A stretch of 64,000 nucleotides of DNA, from assembly GCA_008711295.1 (NCBI GenBank), contig VUYV01000007.1, positions 6,218,334 through 6,282,333 on the forward strand, written 5' to 3'. The DNA comes from Anarhynchus alexandrinus (taxonomy: Eukaryota > Chordata > Aves > Charadriiformes > Charadriidae). The position numbers and the translations under genes are program-made. This document shows positions 45,401 to 57,356 of the stretch, one piece after another (the stretch's first letter is position 1; each line of letters starts with the position of its first letter). The notes under the pieces are model-generated. The model made no database searches, was not told where the DNA came from, and was given only the letters and a program-made list of their open reading frames with translations.

Positions 45401-48390
45401 TCTGTGCTGGGTGTGATATACAGTGCTGACCATGATCTAGTGTCATTCCTCCTGACAGCTCTTGCTGAAGGTCTGCGAGTCTTTTTTGGTCCTATTTCCT
45501 TAGTGCAACTGTTGGGGCTGCTCTGGCCCCACTTTCTCCTTCTCCAGCTTGTCCCAGGACATTTTGTCCCCTTTGCCTTCTCAGCCTCCTCAGCGTCTAG
45601 CAGTAAATGTTACAGCCTTCCCACCAATGCTGGAGAGAAACAAATTAGTGGGGGAAAAGGAAACGCTAAAGGCAGATGGGTCCTCCCGGGGCTGCTGGTG
45701 TTCCCTTCCCTGGGAGACGTTCACACCGCGAGCCCCCAGAGCGAGAAAGTTGGCTCTCAGCCCTCATGCAACACAAATACCAAATCACGATCGTAAATTT
45801 GAAGAATGGGCTTGTGGAATGACCCCAAATGGCTCGTGGGCTGGGGAGAAAATGCGCCCCATAAATTTCAGGGGAAACGAAAGCGCACCCTTTTCACTGA
45901 GATCTTTTGCTGGATTTTGAGGCACATTCTTTAGCCTTCAGCTGGGTATTTGGGGCTGGCACAGACGCCATCTTCCAGGGACACTGTTTTCCACTGGAGA
46001 TGCAGACCAAAGAAAAAGAGAAAAAAATAATTGTTCTTGAAATTTCCCCAGAGGAGTTTCCTCCCAAACTAGCTCTCGTTAAAAAATTATCTTCCAAAAT
46101 AAAATTATTCAGCAAAATGTTTTCCATCCTTTTAAAATCGAGGCATCCTGGTGCTTTTTTTTTTGCATCATTTCTTCCCATGCACCCTGTAGGAATGTGT
46201 GCTGTACCAAGAGCACTAAAACTTCATGCCCCAAATAAGCTGTTGTGTGGCTGCTCCTCTTGGTCAGTTCTTGACTTTCCCACCTACTGCAGTAATTCTG
46301 TGTACTCAAGTTGCATAATAGGTAGTGACTTTGCCATCTTAGTTAAACAAAAAAATATAAGTTATTTGTCTTCTATTACTCTAAAAATTTAGTTAGTCTC
46401 ATGATCCTTTCTGCCTTCACCATTAATGCATCATTGAATTATTATTATTAATTTTAATATTTAACTGTTCACTGTATCCATAATTAGAGGTCGCTCATTA
46501 TGAATACAGGCATCTACACTCTTTATGGAAAATCTGAGGAAATTTGGTAGAAATTTGGAAGCCATCCCACCCCCAAAGAACTGGAGGATTAGGGTTTAGG
46601 GGTGCAATCTCCAGCACCAAGGCAGACACGCGAGAGGCTGGAAGGGACAGGGCAGGACTAGCAGGAACAGCATCGTGCTTTAGGAAGGTCAGTTCCATGT
46701 AAAAAGGCTGTGCTCCCACAATGAAAAACAACATTAGAGGCACTATAGTCACATCATTAGGCTGAAAAGTCAAGCATTTGCAAATCATGAAGTGGAAAAA
46801 AAGCGTGGTTGCTCAGCCCATTACTGTGGTGTTAATTAAGCCCCTTGGGCTGGGCGCCTTGAAGACACGTGGGAGGGAGTTCTTCTAATCTGGGATGACT
46901 GGTAATGACAAACCTCCAGTGTGCTGGCAGCCTGTTATAGTGCATCTATAGAGACTTGGGGATGGGAAGCCAACAAAAACTTTAATCTCTGATTAAAAAA
47001 GAAAATAAAAACAAAGAAAGAAAATAAGTGGGTTTTCTTAAATGTGTTTACACACACACACGCAATTGCTTCTTTCTAACTGCTAATGAAAACAGGATAC
47101 ATAGGCAGAGCTGGTACTTTCAGTAATAAATCCATGTACAGTAGCCCTATAATCCACGATTTCATGCTCAGGGTAAAGGTAGTCCGGCACAACTATGAGT
47201 CACGCACAATTTAAAATAATGGGAGAGGCTCTATGGGTAAGAAGTTTATTTTAAAAAACACACGAGGAGTCTGACAAGCAGCAAACCAAAAAATTTATTT
47301 AATTCTGATTTTCTTCTTGTGTTTCAAGCAGCCAAATTTCTCACCCTTTATTAATCAGGCACATAAATTGGTGGCTGTAGAAAACGGAGTCACCCTGACA
47401 CCGACAGAACTATCCAGACAGGAGTTTTCCCTTTCCTCATCCTCAGGAACGCGACACCAAACTAGTTTGGTTCAGAAATGGAGAGAGACTGCATTTAAAA
47501 AATGGCTTTTTGGCAAAGCTAGTTTTGAGTTTGTACTCCAGTCTGAAGCCCCAGTAGATTAAAATTTTCTGCTTTCTTTCAATGGAGAATATGTCCCCAA
47601 CTGGGAAGATCGGGAGTTTACCGTAAGGCTCTATATTTGAATATTTGCCGAACGCACAGCGCAGTGAAACACCCAACTTCTTCCGCTGAGATCAGTCTGA
47701 ACTGTCAGACCCATCCATGATTTAAATCCCTTCCAGCCTCACCCATTTTGGATGAGTTTCCTTTGATCAAAACAAGTAAGTAATCCCCGGTGTGTCGGTG
47801 CTACAATTAACCCACTGTGTCCAATCCACAGGTGACGCAAATCTATCACAGCGCTGCTCCGGGGACTTTAATTCAAACTATTTCAACTGTCTACTTAAAG
47901 CCTCGATGCAATTGTGCAGCCAAGGAAAAAACGCAGAGAAACGATGTTATTCCCTATCGTAGCGTTTGCCATGTTTTATACTTACTAAATAAGTGAATGT
48001 ACCCATAATTTTATTTACCACTAGTTTATTGTTGAGGAGCGTTGGCCAAAACCAGTAGAGAACGCGGCTAAACGCTGGGGAGCAAGATTTATTTGATGTC
48101 CAGCCGATGACGGATATTTCCTCCCAGGTTGGGTTATTTATTTGTCTGGAGCTGTTGGCACGCAGGACTTTCTGACTCTTACAGGTAATTTTGAAAACCG
48201 TGGTTTGCGGGGGTATGAAAGAAGGCAGCACAGCTTGGTGAGCACGCACGGCCGCGAGCGAGAGGTCTACCTCCGGCTTTTAAAATGCTCGTTGTGCCTT
48301 CGGTGGAGGAGCTTGAATGAAATCATTTATATTAGCTGCAATATCTGGCTGCCTCCACTGATCTCCGTAATCAAACGCAAGAGATTTGGA
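42480..48390. other. No gene recognised; unique DNA
   Basis: Nearly 6 kb without coding, RNA or mobile-element features that I can support. Frames up to 161 codons (45907-46392 plus) lack domains. A lone AGAATCACAGAAGG near 43791 hints at a CR1 tail, but no element body follows. A short CACACACACAC-type string lies near 47052-47060. Confidence 0.4.
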
Positions 48391-48417
48391 GGGGAGAAGG
48401 GGAAGGGGGAGTGGGGG
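48391..48417 (+). other. G-quadruplex motif
   Basis: Four G runs of 4, 4, 5 and 5 bases (48391-48394, 48399-48402, 48405-48409 and 48413-48417) are separated by loops of 4, 2 and 3 bases. This satisfies the standard G-quadruplex pattern. It lies about 350 bp upstream of a CpG-dense stretch and an assembly gap, a combination seen at some vertebrate CpG-island promoters. Folding is predicted, not shown. Confidence 0.6.
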
Positions 48418-48770
48418 TAAGCATGTATAATTAAAACCTTGTTCTAATCCTGCTTTGATGCTTTTGCCAGGACAGGTTGGACTAGTCAAAAGCCCCAAAC
48501 ATTTTAGGTAGGTTTTTGTTTTGTTTTTTGTTGGGTTTTCTTTTTTTTTATTCTGTCAGTGGTTGCAAAGCAGCGAAGTGGTTATTAGCCTTATAAGGTA
48601 TCAAGGTAAATATTTCAGATCCCCTGTGAATTTCGGTCTCTCCCGACTCGGTTTATTTGTTCTTGTCAGTGGACAGTGAAGTTTTGTTTGTCGAAACCAG
48701 TTGGGGCAGAGAGTGACAGCACCAAGGCGCTGTGATTTATTTTCTGCTAGCCCACCACTTCCCCCACGCT

Positions 48771-48910
48771 TCTTCCCCAGCCTGCCCCCGCGGCCCCCGC
48801 AGCCCTCCCGCCCCCGCACCCGGGACGGGGGACACCACCAGCATCTTGGCCACGCAGCTGCGGGGTGACCCCGCTCAAACCCCGGCGGCGCCAGGGCTTT
48901 TCCTTCTCCC
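48771..48910. promoter_or_regulatory. CpG-dense stretch cut by the assembly gap
   Basis: I count about 13 CpG in 140 bp of very C/G-rich DNA, ending in a T run at the gap edge. The gap probably hides more GC-rich DNA that short-read data failed to cover. It may be part of a CpG island, but no gene can be assigned on either side. Confidence 0.4.
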
Positions 48911-48919
48911 TTTTTTTTT

Positions 48920-49361
48920 NNNNNNNNNNNNNNNNNNNNNNNNNNNNNNNNNNNNNNNNNNNNNNNNNNNNNNNNNNNNNNNNNNNNNNNNNNNNNNNNN
49001 NNNNNNNNNNNNNNNNNNNNNNNNNNNNNNNNNNNNNNNNNNNNNNNNNNNNNNNNNNNNNNNNNNNNNNNNNNNNNNNNNNNNNNNNNNNNNNNNNNNN
49101 NNNNNNNNNNNNNNNNNNNNNNNNNNNNNNNNNNNNNNNNNNNNNNNNNNNNNNNNNNNNNNNNNNNNNNNNNNNNNNNNNNNNNNNNNNNNNNNNNNNN
49201 NNNNNNNNNNNNNNNNNNNNNNNNNNNNNNNNNNNNNNNNNNNNNNNNNNNNNNNNNNNNNNNNNNNNNNNNNNNNNNNNNNNNNNNNNNNNNNNNNNNN
49301 NNNNNNNNNNNNNNNNNNNNNNNNNNNNNNNNNNNNNNNNNNNNNNNNNNNNNNNNNNNNN
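48920..49361. other. Assembly gap (442 N)
   Basis: An unsequenced gap. The non-round size suggests an estimated length. Open frames that appear to span it are artefacts of N translation. Confidence 0.98.
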
Positions 49362-49884
49362 ATATTAAAGGTCTCTTTAATCTAGCCAAGAGAGGACAGC
49401 TGAATTCCAATGGCTGGAAGAAAAAGCCAAAGAAATTGAAATTGGAAATGAAGCATTTCATTTAATTCTGTTCCCTTTGTGGGGAAGAACAAGGTTGGAT
49501 AACAATGACAACAAACAATTGCCACAACCAAGGGTGCGTAATGGAAGCGATCAGGAACAAAAGCCTTTCTGGGTGATGGGTTTGGCAGGGTCAGGGATTG
49601 TCAGGAAAATACGAAACGACAGAGTGGATGTGAAGAAACAATTGGAGCAGGCAGCCAAAAAAAAGTGAGGTATCACTGATATCAGAGTCCATCTCAATTG
49701 GTGGCACTGTACCACTGATGGCGGAGAGCCTCAGCCAACCCAATGGCCAAGACACAAGAGGGTCCGAGGTGGTCACGTCCCAGGACCAGGTTATCACACC
49801 CAGCTCCCACCACCTGCAGTTCCCCCCGAGTGCTGGCATGGTTTATTCAATATCCCAGGCATATGTCCCTTCCCTTATCAGGGA
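49362..49884. other. No gene recognised
   Basis: Unique DNA between the gap and a CR1 copy. Frames are short and have no domains. Confidence 0.5.
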
Positions 49885-50144
49885 GCGTAGTGATAGGATG
49901 AGGGGTAACTTTTTAACTGAAAGAGGGGAGATTTAGATTAGATATTAGGAAGAAATTTTTCACTCTGAGGGTGGTGAGGCACTGGCCCAGGTTGCCCAGA
50001 GAAGCTGTGGCTGCCCCATCCCTGGAGGTGTTCAAGGCCAGGCTGGACGGGGCTTGGAGCAACCTGGTCTGGTGGGAGGTGTCCCTGTCCATGGCAGGGG
50101 GGGTGAAACTAGAGGATCTTCCAGTCCAAACCATTCTATGATTC
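49885..50144 (+). mobile_element. CR1 LINE, 5'-truncated 3' end (plus strand)
   Basis: It begins with the ORF2 segment that encodes the 'SDRMRG' region (AGTGATAGGATGAGGGGTAA). It continues through GATTAGATATTAGGAAGAAA and GGTTGCCCAGAGAAGCTGTG, then the 3' UTR with GGTGGGAGGTGTCCCTGTCC and TCCAAACCATTCTATGATTC. That last piece is the CR1 end with one and a half copies of the octamer. The order and most words match avian CR1 closely. A stop early in the block (GGGGAGATTTAG) breaks the coding frame, so it is a dead fragment, younger than the copies at 14-16 kb. Confidence 0.93.
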
Positions 50145-51372
50145 CCTCTGATACAGAGGCATTTTGCAAGACCCTCTTTGCTCTCTCCTGGACATCACTG
50201 CAAAGACGTTTAGGTCACTGCAACAGTGAGGGGAGTTTCTTCTGCTGAGTAGAAGTTCGGTCTGTAGCAATGAGGTCTGCAGAGCAGAAAGAGGAATTCT
50301 GGGCCTATAAAACACAGAGCTGAATTTATGCAAACCAAGCAGAGATGGGAAGGGAGTGGCCCTGTCACTCGGCACCCCTGCAGTAGCCAACAACTACACC
50401 AACTCTGCTCTCCTGTGAGAACACTTATCCTCACAGAGCTTAGACTAAGGTGGAAAGGACCCTCAACAGTGTTGCGAGAATTATGTTGTTAGAAGACTAT
50501 TTACAGTTTAGGCTCTTCCTTTGGAAGATAAACCACTTCAGTAGACAATGCCGAGCACACCAGCATTTGACCATGGTCGGACTCTGCCCTCTCCTTCTCT
50601 CCAGGAAGAATAACCCTAGCAATTACATTTTAATCAGAGCTGTTGTGTGTCACAGCCTAACACATCTTTCCCCGCCCCGTGGTCGGTGCGCAGAGAGCCG
50701 TGGTTGTTTCCTAACCAGCTGCAGATGTGAAGCCGGCAGGGGGAGTACATCGTCGTGCCTTTGCAGAATCAGCAATAATTAATAAGTTGGATATTGGAAC
50801 AAAACCCTTCTTGGTAGCCGTCTTGTGTGCGTTAAACAGAAAACTGGCATTTGGCAGACCTTCCTGGTCGCTGTAGGACCAGCCAGCAAGAGACTTTGCT
50901 TTCTTTGTAATTCAGGTAGTAACACAGACTGGATTGTCGCAGGGGAGGAAGAAGAGAGTGCCACACGGCGGGGACCTCAGATGGAGAAGCGTGTGCCCCA
51001 GCTGTGCTGGGTGCTGCAGGAGAAAAGGAGGGGTGCGTATTCCTGCCGGCAGCAACGGGAAAAAATCAGAATAAAGGCTGGAGCAAGTGAGGTGATCAGC
51101 AAAAGAAGGGAGGCACCAATCTCCATCCACAGGACGTACTGAGAAACGATACCAAAAAATGTCACTGTGCAGCTCGGAGCATAAATATGATGGTGTATTA
51201 TCAATATTTTCCCCCACCACTCCCAAGTAACAGCTCACTTATTACATGTCCTTAATGCTGTGGGCAGAACTTGGCCTTTCTTTCTTCATATTTCCTTCTC
51301 CTTCCTTCATATTTGCTGACTTCCAGAAAATGCGTTGGTCACTTAGTGTTCTCCTCTGTTTTGCCTCTTATT
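50145..51372. other. No gene recognised
   Basis: Frames up to 110 codons occur on both strands without domains. Nothing else was identified. Confidence 0.45.
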
Positions 51373-51391
51373 AATTTATTTATTTATTTTG
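51373..51391. repeat. (TTTA)n short microsatellite
   Basis: About four TTTA units in AT-rich DNA. Confidence 0.8.
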
Positions 51392-52720
51392 GTACTTCCT
51401 TGGCATAAACAACAAAAACCTCTCAAGTAATACAGAAAGAAGCTTAAGGTTCAAACTATTTTTTTTCAGCTGAAAAACACAAATGAATTATTCTTAACAG
51501 CACATTCTGAAGGTTGAAATCTGTAATTTAGCCTGACATTTTAAGTGTACATCACTTGAATTGCTGCCAGCTTTCTAGAGTGATTAGGTGACTCGAAAAA
51601 GGCAAATATTTTTTCATATGCTTCCACTGAATTGGAGGCTCTGCTGCTGAAAAGACTTCAATAATCCTGGCTGTATTTATTTCCTAAAGCCTCACTCATC
51701 ATTGTCAAAATGTTATCAGCCGTCCCCAGCTTTCTCCTCAGCCCAGAATCTAATTCCAATTATTAAAAAAAAAAAAAAAAATCCCTTTCTGGAAATGAAT
51801 CTTCTGCAGTACTCTCTATTTTTCATGTAAGACTTAATCAATTATTAAATGGAATGTATTTGCCACATAACTGTTGCGCTTAAGTGAAACTGCTCTTGTG
51901 TGTTGGAGGAAGCCATGGCACAGGGCTCCGGCACGCTTACTGGGGAGCTGGAAGCACACGGTTCATGAAAAACTGCAGCAACACTCCGGGATCTTGGGCA
52001 CAGGACACAAATTCGCAAATCCAAGGATTGTATTGGAAGGAGCGCAGATGGGAAATCGCCCGTTCCTGACTTCTTCCCTTAATTGTGACTAGAAATGAAG
52101 AATTTGGTTCCACAGACGTACCACCTCCCTCTGAAAAGCACCAGGGAGATGGACCAATCTGGCTTGCTTGACCCTGTCAGCAGCACAGGGGACTCGGTGC
52201 CTGCAAAAGTTGCAATAAGTTCGTCATCTGCTCTATGCTTCCAGGATCTTGGCCTCGGTTATTTGTCATACCAACAGCTGGGAAACACTCTGTGCTCTCT
52301 TGAGAAAAACACCCAAGAAGAGCATTTTGTGCCTCAGGAGAAGGCAAGGGAAGAGGAACCAGCAAGGGAATCTCACCTTCGAGGCTGAAAGTTCAGGGGA
52401 CTGCTTTAGGCCGAGCCAAGACTCTCTTATTCTGAAAGGAGTGTCAACTCAGTGATTTATACAGAATAACTGTAGGGACATAAATCCACACCTTCCCCTG
52501 TTTTTCTGCGGCTTCCTTGAAAGTAAAAGTTTTGTCTTTAACTCCAATGGAATGGGAGTTTCCCCTAAAAATACCCAAAGGAAAAGAAAAATCTCAAGAA
52601 AAGAAGAAAAATCTTCATTTATTTCTGGTTGGTATTTCATGACGGATGAAGTTGTAGTAACTGTTCTAGAGTACATTTAAGTGCAAAGCCCCCATGTCTT
52701 TAGGACTGGGTGAGGGTTTC
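51392..52720. other. No gene recognised; includes a 17-A run
   Basis: This is unique DNA with a poly-A run at 51765-51781. No retrocopy body was found beside the run. Confidence 0.45.
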
Positions 52721-53450
52721 ATAGAATCATAGAATCATAGAATGGTTTAGGTTGGAAAGGACCTTGAAGATCATCGAGTTCCAACCCCCCTGCCATAGGC
52801 AGGGACACCTCCCACTAGACCAGGTTGCCCAAGGCCACGTCCAGCCTGGCCTTGAACACCTCCAGGGATGGGGCCTCAACAACCTCTCTGGGCAACCTGT
52901 GCCAGTGCCTCACCACCCTCAAAGTGAAAAACTTCTTCCTAATGTTCAATCTAAACCTGCCCTCTTCCAGTTTGAAGCCATTCCCCCTTGTCCTGTCACT
53001 ACATGCCCTAGTAAAAAGTCCTTCCCCAGCTCTCCTGTAGGCCCCCTTTAGGTACTGGAAGGCCGCAATAAGATCTCCCCGGAGCCTTCTCTTCTCCAGG
53101 CTGAACAGCCCCAACTCTTTCAGCCTCTCCTCATAGGAGAGGTGCTCCAGCCCTCGGATCATCCTCGTGGCCCTCCTCTGGACACGCTCCAACAGGTCCA
53201 TGTCCTTCTTATGTTGGGGACTCCAGAGCTGGACGCAGTACTCCAGGTGGGGTCTCACGAGAGTGGAGTAGAGGGGCAGAATCACCTCCCTCGCCCTGCT
53301 GGCCACACTTCTTTTGATGCAGCCCAGGATGCAGTTGGCCTTCTGGGCTGCGATCGCACATTGCTGGCTCATGTTGAGCTTCTCGTCAATCAGCACACCC
53401 AGGTCCTTCTCCTCAGTGCTGCTCTCCAGCCATTCCCCGCCCAACCTGTA
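52721..53450 (-). mobile_element. CR1 LINE, 5'-truncated, youngest-looking copy in the window
   Basis: The left end shows three copies of the terminal octamer in reverse complement (ATAGAATCATAGAATCATAG) followed by AATGGTTTAGGTTGGAAAGG, the classic avian CR1 3' end. The element extends about 730 bp and encodes an uninterrupted C-terminal ORF2 piece (52815-53444). Its right, 5'-truncated end is near 53450, where the sequence becomes unique. No target-site duplication is visible, which is usual for CR1. An open frame after truncation points to a relatively recent insertion. Confidence 0.97.
52815..53444 (-). pseudogene. CR1 ORF2 C-terminal fragment (reverse transcriptase tail), 209 codons
   Basis: This is the last part of the CR1 ORF2 polyprotein, which in full-length copies carries an endonuclease and a reverse transcriptase of roughly 900 residues or more. 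The endonuclease and the catalytic reverse-transcriptase core are missing. What remains begins at [15 protein letters not shown], then [35 protein letters not shown] and [11 protein letters not shown], and ends with [20 protein letters not shown] and [11 protein letters not shown] before its stop. These are conserved post-catalytic CR1 blocks. The ATG is internal to the original protein, so it is not a true start. The fragment cannot catalyse retrotransposition and is presumably not expressed on its own. Confidence 0.95.
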
Positions 53451-54976
53451 ATGTGTTTGTAGCTGTTAGTTTGGTTGTCACCTTAAAATAAATGGACAGT
53501 GCTTTTTAGTGCCTTGAATCTTGAAGGTCTAACAGAGTTAAGATGTCTCTGAGACGCCCTGGGAGATCCCAGGTTTGCTGATAGCTGGGTGGCATCAAGG
53601 TCAGGTTTCCATATCTCACGTGGTGAACTTTCAGCGACTTTCTGGATGGTGTGCTCCCCCAGGCTGAACCTTCCCCGCCTGCACCGGGGAAATGGTAACG
53701 AAGGAGCAAGAGGCACTGAGGCACTGAGTTAGCACTTTTATACCTTAGGGGGGTTAAAGGAGTTCGTGCCTGTTTTTACAGGGGGGGTTTCAGCCTACTT
53801 TGAACTACCTTAAAACAATAAAGTTCCCTTTTCAGCAGCTTGGTTTAATGGAAAGATTTACTGTATTTTCATTCTCCTGCTGAAAAGTGATAATGAAGCC
53901 AAGTTCAGAATTCAGTGTCAAAGGGAAGGTCTATTTAGGAGAATTAAAGCGTCTAATAAGATTCATGCCACCTGGATTGCTTTATAGGTAGGAGATGTGG
54001 ATAGTCCATCATGGACCACAGTTTGGTACAAGTAGGGCACATTTTAATTAAAAGAAAGCACAAATGCTTCACCAATCACAAAAATAACTTGTGGAAATTA
54101 AAATTTCTTAACGTACTGAAGGAGTCAAAATAAAACTTTGGCATTTTAACACTTTAGCATCGATATATCAAAGATTCTTCCCCTGCCTGTGAAGGGCACC
54201 ACAGACCTGCCAATATTGCTTGCATGTCTGGTCCCAGGGAGAATCATGATCTTTCTCCACTGACACCAGAGACTCAACCAGGGCTTCAAGTACTCCTGTT
54301 AAACAATGAAAATTAACAAACAGTTACACATGTGCTTATTTTTAAGCATGCGAGCAATCTTACCGGCTTGAGTGCAACTGCTTAAATGCCTGACATACAG
54401 TATGCGTATAAGGGTTTCCAGGAGAGAAGATACAGTGGCAAAGGATAACTTGACAAGCGTGCTCCCACATTCTCTCATTGAGGAATCCATTAAGTCGCCG
54501 TTTGCTTTTTGTACTTTCCCTCCCAAAAGTTTGTACTAGAAATGACCCATTTTATGAACTGCCGTTTTCAGGTTTGAACCCTTTAATGCCACACATAGCG
54601 CTGGATAAGGAGTTTTAGCTTGCAGAAACCTCCGTAGCAGCAGCAGCAAGGACAGTGTACGCTTTCAAAATTTCCCTTGCCTGCTCGGCGCTGAAGGAAA
54701 TAAGCAAAACAAGCCTGAAATTGGGTTCGTTAATTTTTTGACAAGTTTTAACTAAGCACAGTGACAGGGAGCTTTGCACGGGAAATTTTAGAAGCCCAGG
54801 AACCGAGGCATAATAAGCTGTCAGAGAAAAGATCAAGTAGCATTCTCTAATTCATCTAACCAACATCAATGTTCCAGCTAACAGTAGACAGTGTTAGCCA
54901 GATTCTTGCCCTTTTTATCTATGAAAAGCTACATTTATCAAAATAAGCAAAAAATGTGAGGTATGGAATGCAGTTC
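53451..54976. other. No gene recognised
   Basis: This is unique AT-rich DNA with a GGGGGGG run near 53781-53787. No feature was identified. Confidence 0.5.
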
Positions 54977-55078
54977 ATTGGAGGGCAGGGCTTTATTGGT
55001 TGATTGGTAAATTGAAACACATGGAAAAGTGCTACATGTAGGAACACACTGCTGACTGTATTACTCATTTTTTATTGG
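54977..55078. promoter_or_regulatory. Cluster of four inverted CCAAT boxes (ATTGG)
   Basis: ATTGG occurs at 54977-54981, 54995-54999, 55003-55007 and 55074-55078, all in the same orientation, with TTATTGGTTGATTGGTAA in the middle. NF-Y binds such sites, and clusters occur in promoters and in LTRs. No TATA box, LTR ends or transcript unit was found beside it, and the pentamer is short, so chance is a real alternative. Confidence 0.2.
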
Positions 55079-56892
55079 TTAATCTCTAATAAGAACCAGC
55101 TGGTAATAAAGGACGGAGTTCATGGGAACCCACCCTTTGTTGAAAGCGAAGTTGGTGTCAATACTAGAAACACATGAGCACAAAGAAAACAGATGTAATT
55201 GGCTTCTGGAGGTCAGGTTATGTAAAGACCCCGGCGAACAGAGGTGAAGTTTTGGCTGCAGAGAATGACAGGCTAAAATAGCCATTATTTCTGTGTCTGC
55301 AAGTGTGTGTGTCTCGGGAGGGGGTGGCAGTCGCAGAGACCTCCGCCTTGGGTAGGAACTGGGGCTTTATGGTCCCCAGAAAACGGGGCGCCTCCCCTGA
55401 AACATGCACTTACCAAATGAGGGAACTATTGCTCTTTGGGGAAGGAGATCTGCAGCTTTGTCTTCAATTACAGGCTAAAACCTGCTCTGAGAATTAATAG
55501 AATTAATTAGTTTTTGGTAGAAAAAGTGGTGACGAGACCCACATTCACCCGTACGTGTTCATGATGTCTACAGCCCAGGAGAGAACAGGCTGGAGCTTCA
55601 GCACAGGTTTCAAGTTGAACAGATGCTTCAATAGTTTCTTGCGCAATAATGTCTATTTCTTCAATCAGAACATAAAACCATCTTGTTAAAGCTTAAACTA
55701 ATTTATTAAAAGGGCAGAAAGGAGGGGGTTTTACATTTTTTTTCTCTAAGAGTAGCAGTATACATTACATAAAAAATGTTAACATAGCAGGTTAGAGATG
55801 TAAAGAATCAAAATGGCAATATCCTGAGTTTTATCAACACCGACTTTCATGGGACATTTAAACCAAGCTCTAGCTCTCTTGCACAGAAGGGATCCTTTAA
55901 GAAAGACCTCAAGGTAGGGATCTGCTCCTTAATTTGGATTTCTCCATTCTTTCTATAACAAGATGCCGAGCAAACAATTTGTATGAGTAATGTGGACAAC
56001 AAGTGAATTTTCAGATACAGCCTTTGTTCAGAATTATTTGCCAAAAAGACATCAGCCTGAGGATTGCCTGGGAGGAGTTTGGCAGCGACGATTCAAAATC
56101 CAAATGTTGTAGGTGACATTTGAGCAGTCATGTGGTGGCGGCTCTGCCCTGCGGTTGGCTCGGTGTAATCCTCCGAATCAGGATTCCGTTGTGAATATTT
56201 GTGGTTTGGAGTTCAAACTTCATTTTCTTCAAACGTTCTCCAACTCTCAAGTCAAATACACTCTTTCCTGCCTACAGGCTTCTTTGCTGGAATACCACTT
56301 GCAAGCAAATTCAAGAGATACCCAAATACATTCCAAACTAAACCCAGATCTGATCAGCAATACTGTTATACATTTACACCAGAGTAACTGCAATAAGACC
56401 CTTATTCTTGGTTTAATTCTCATGTGCACTGCAGCAATGTCTAAAAACCCCCAAGTCTCCAAAAAGCAGGCTTTCACGGTGCAAAGAACCATGTCAGAAG
56501 GGAAGACACCATCTCATCCCTCCTGAGATCTTCCCAATCTGCAGAAGACAGAAGAGTTGAGTTGCTCCATGCACTGCCAGATGACGTCTAGCCAAGGGGC
56601 ACTGGGTAAGGTCAGGTATAGAGGAGACACCTGGGCAAAGCTTGCTTGAGAAACCCATTGCAGAAACACGGCCAGACAGTGGAAAGGAGTCTTCAGGTGA
56701 ATGGCTCTGGGCCTGTATGCATATGTATTTTTGAAACACCTGAAATGAGGGACAGATACACTATAAACCGTATTTGAAAGGTTTTCATTCCTGCAGGAAG
56801 AACACAAAGGAAGTTCTTTTGGAAAAGTGTTTGCTGCTGTTATTTTAAAGTCAGCTTAATGCCTTAATGCTTTTCAAGAAGCAGCGGTTACC
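55079..56892. other. No gene recognised
   Basis: A plus-strand frame of 137 codons (56113-56526) has no domain and is overlapped by others. Nothing else was identified. Confidence 0.45.
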
Positions 56893-56915
56893 AAAAAAAG
56901 AAAAAAAAAAAAAAA
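56893..56915. repeat. A-rich tract
   Basis: An A7-G-A15 run. No element body was recognised. Confidence 0.8.
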
Positions 56916-57322
56916 GGCTGGGAAAGAATTATTAACACAAAATTCAATAACATCCCCTTGCTTTCTCTGAGGTATTGCCTGAGTGACTGCAGCATTTACA
57001 AAAGGGATTCTAATCTGAAATGAATTTGCAGCTAATTCAACCTGTAGGCTAGTGACTCTGGGATTTCCTAGATAATACAATCCAGACAGTAATGTTGATG
57101 GATGTTAAAGACTTGCCTGTGTAGCTGTTGTAAAGCTCTGTCATAAGAACAAATGAGGCATTATTGCTTTAACAAAAGTAATCCCACTGCACCAGTAAAT
57201 TCTGCGCTCTTTCAATATCACACGATTATTAGTTACAGTGACTTAGTGATGTATCTTCCTTCAAAGAGGCAACAAACACTTCACTCCGGGATTTTCCATG
57301 CAAATAGCTCAACTCAAACCAC
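56916..57322. other. No gene recognised
   Basis: This is unique DNA with no feature identified. Confidence 0.5.
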
Positions 57323-57356
57323 TTTTTTTTCCTTCTTCTTTTTTTTTTTTTTTTCC
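57323..57356. repeat. T-rich pyrimidine tract
   Basis: T8-CC-TTCTTC-T16 followed by CC. A simple sequence; it also resembles a polypyrimidine tract but has no AG acceptor with an exon behind it. Confidence 0.8.

Noticed and set aside
45907..46392. 161-codon plus-strand open frame
   Set aside because: Composition is random-looking, with low-complexity K/E and F runs, and no homology was recognised.
48601..49461. Long open frames across the N gap
   Set aside because: Most of the apparent protein is undetermined residues from the 442 N, so openness is an artefact.
51765..51781. Poly-A run as a processed-pseudogene tail
   Set aside because: No gene-like body or target-site duplication is visible on either side.
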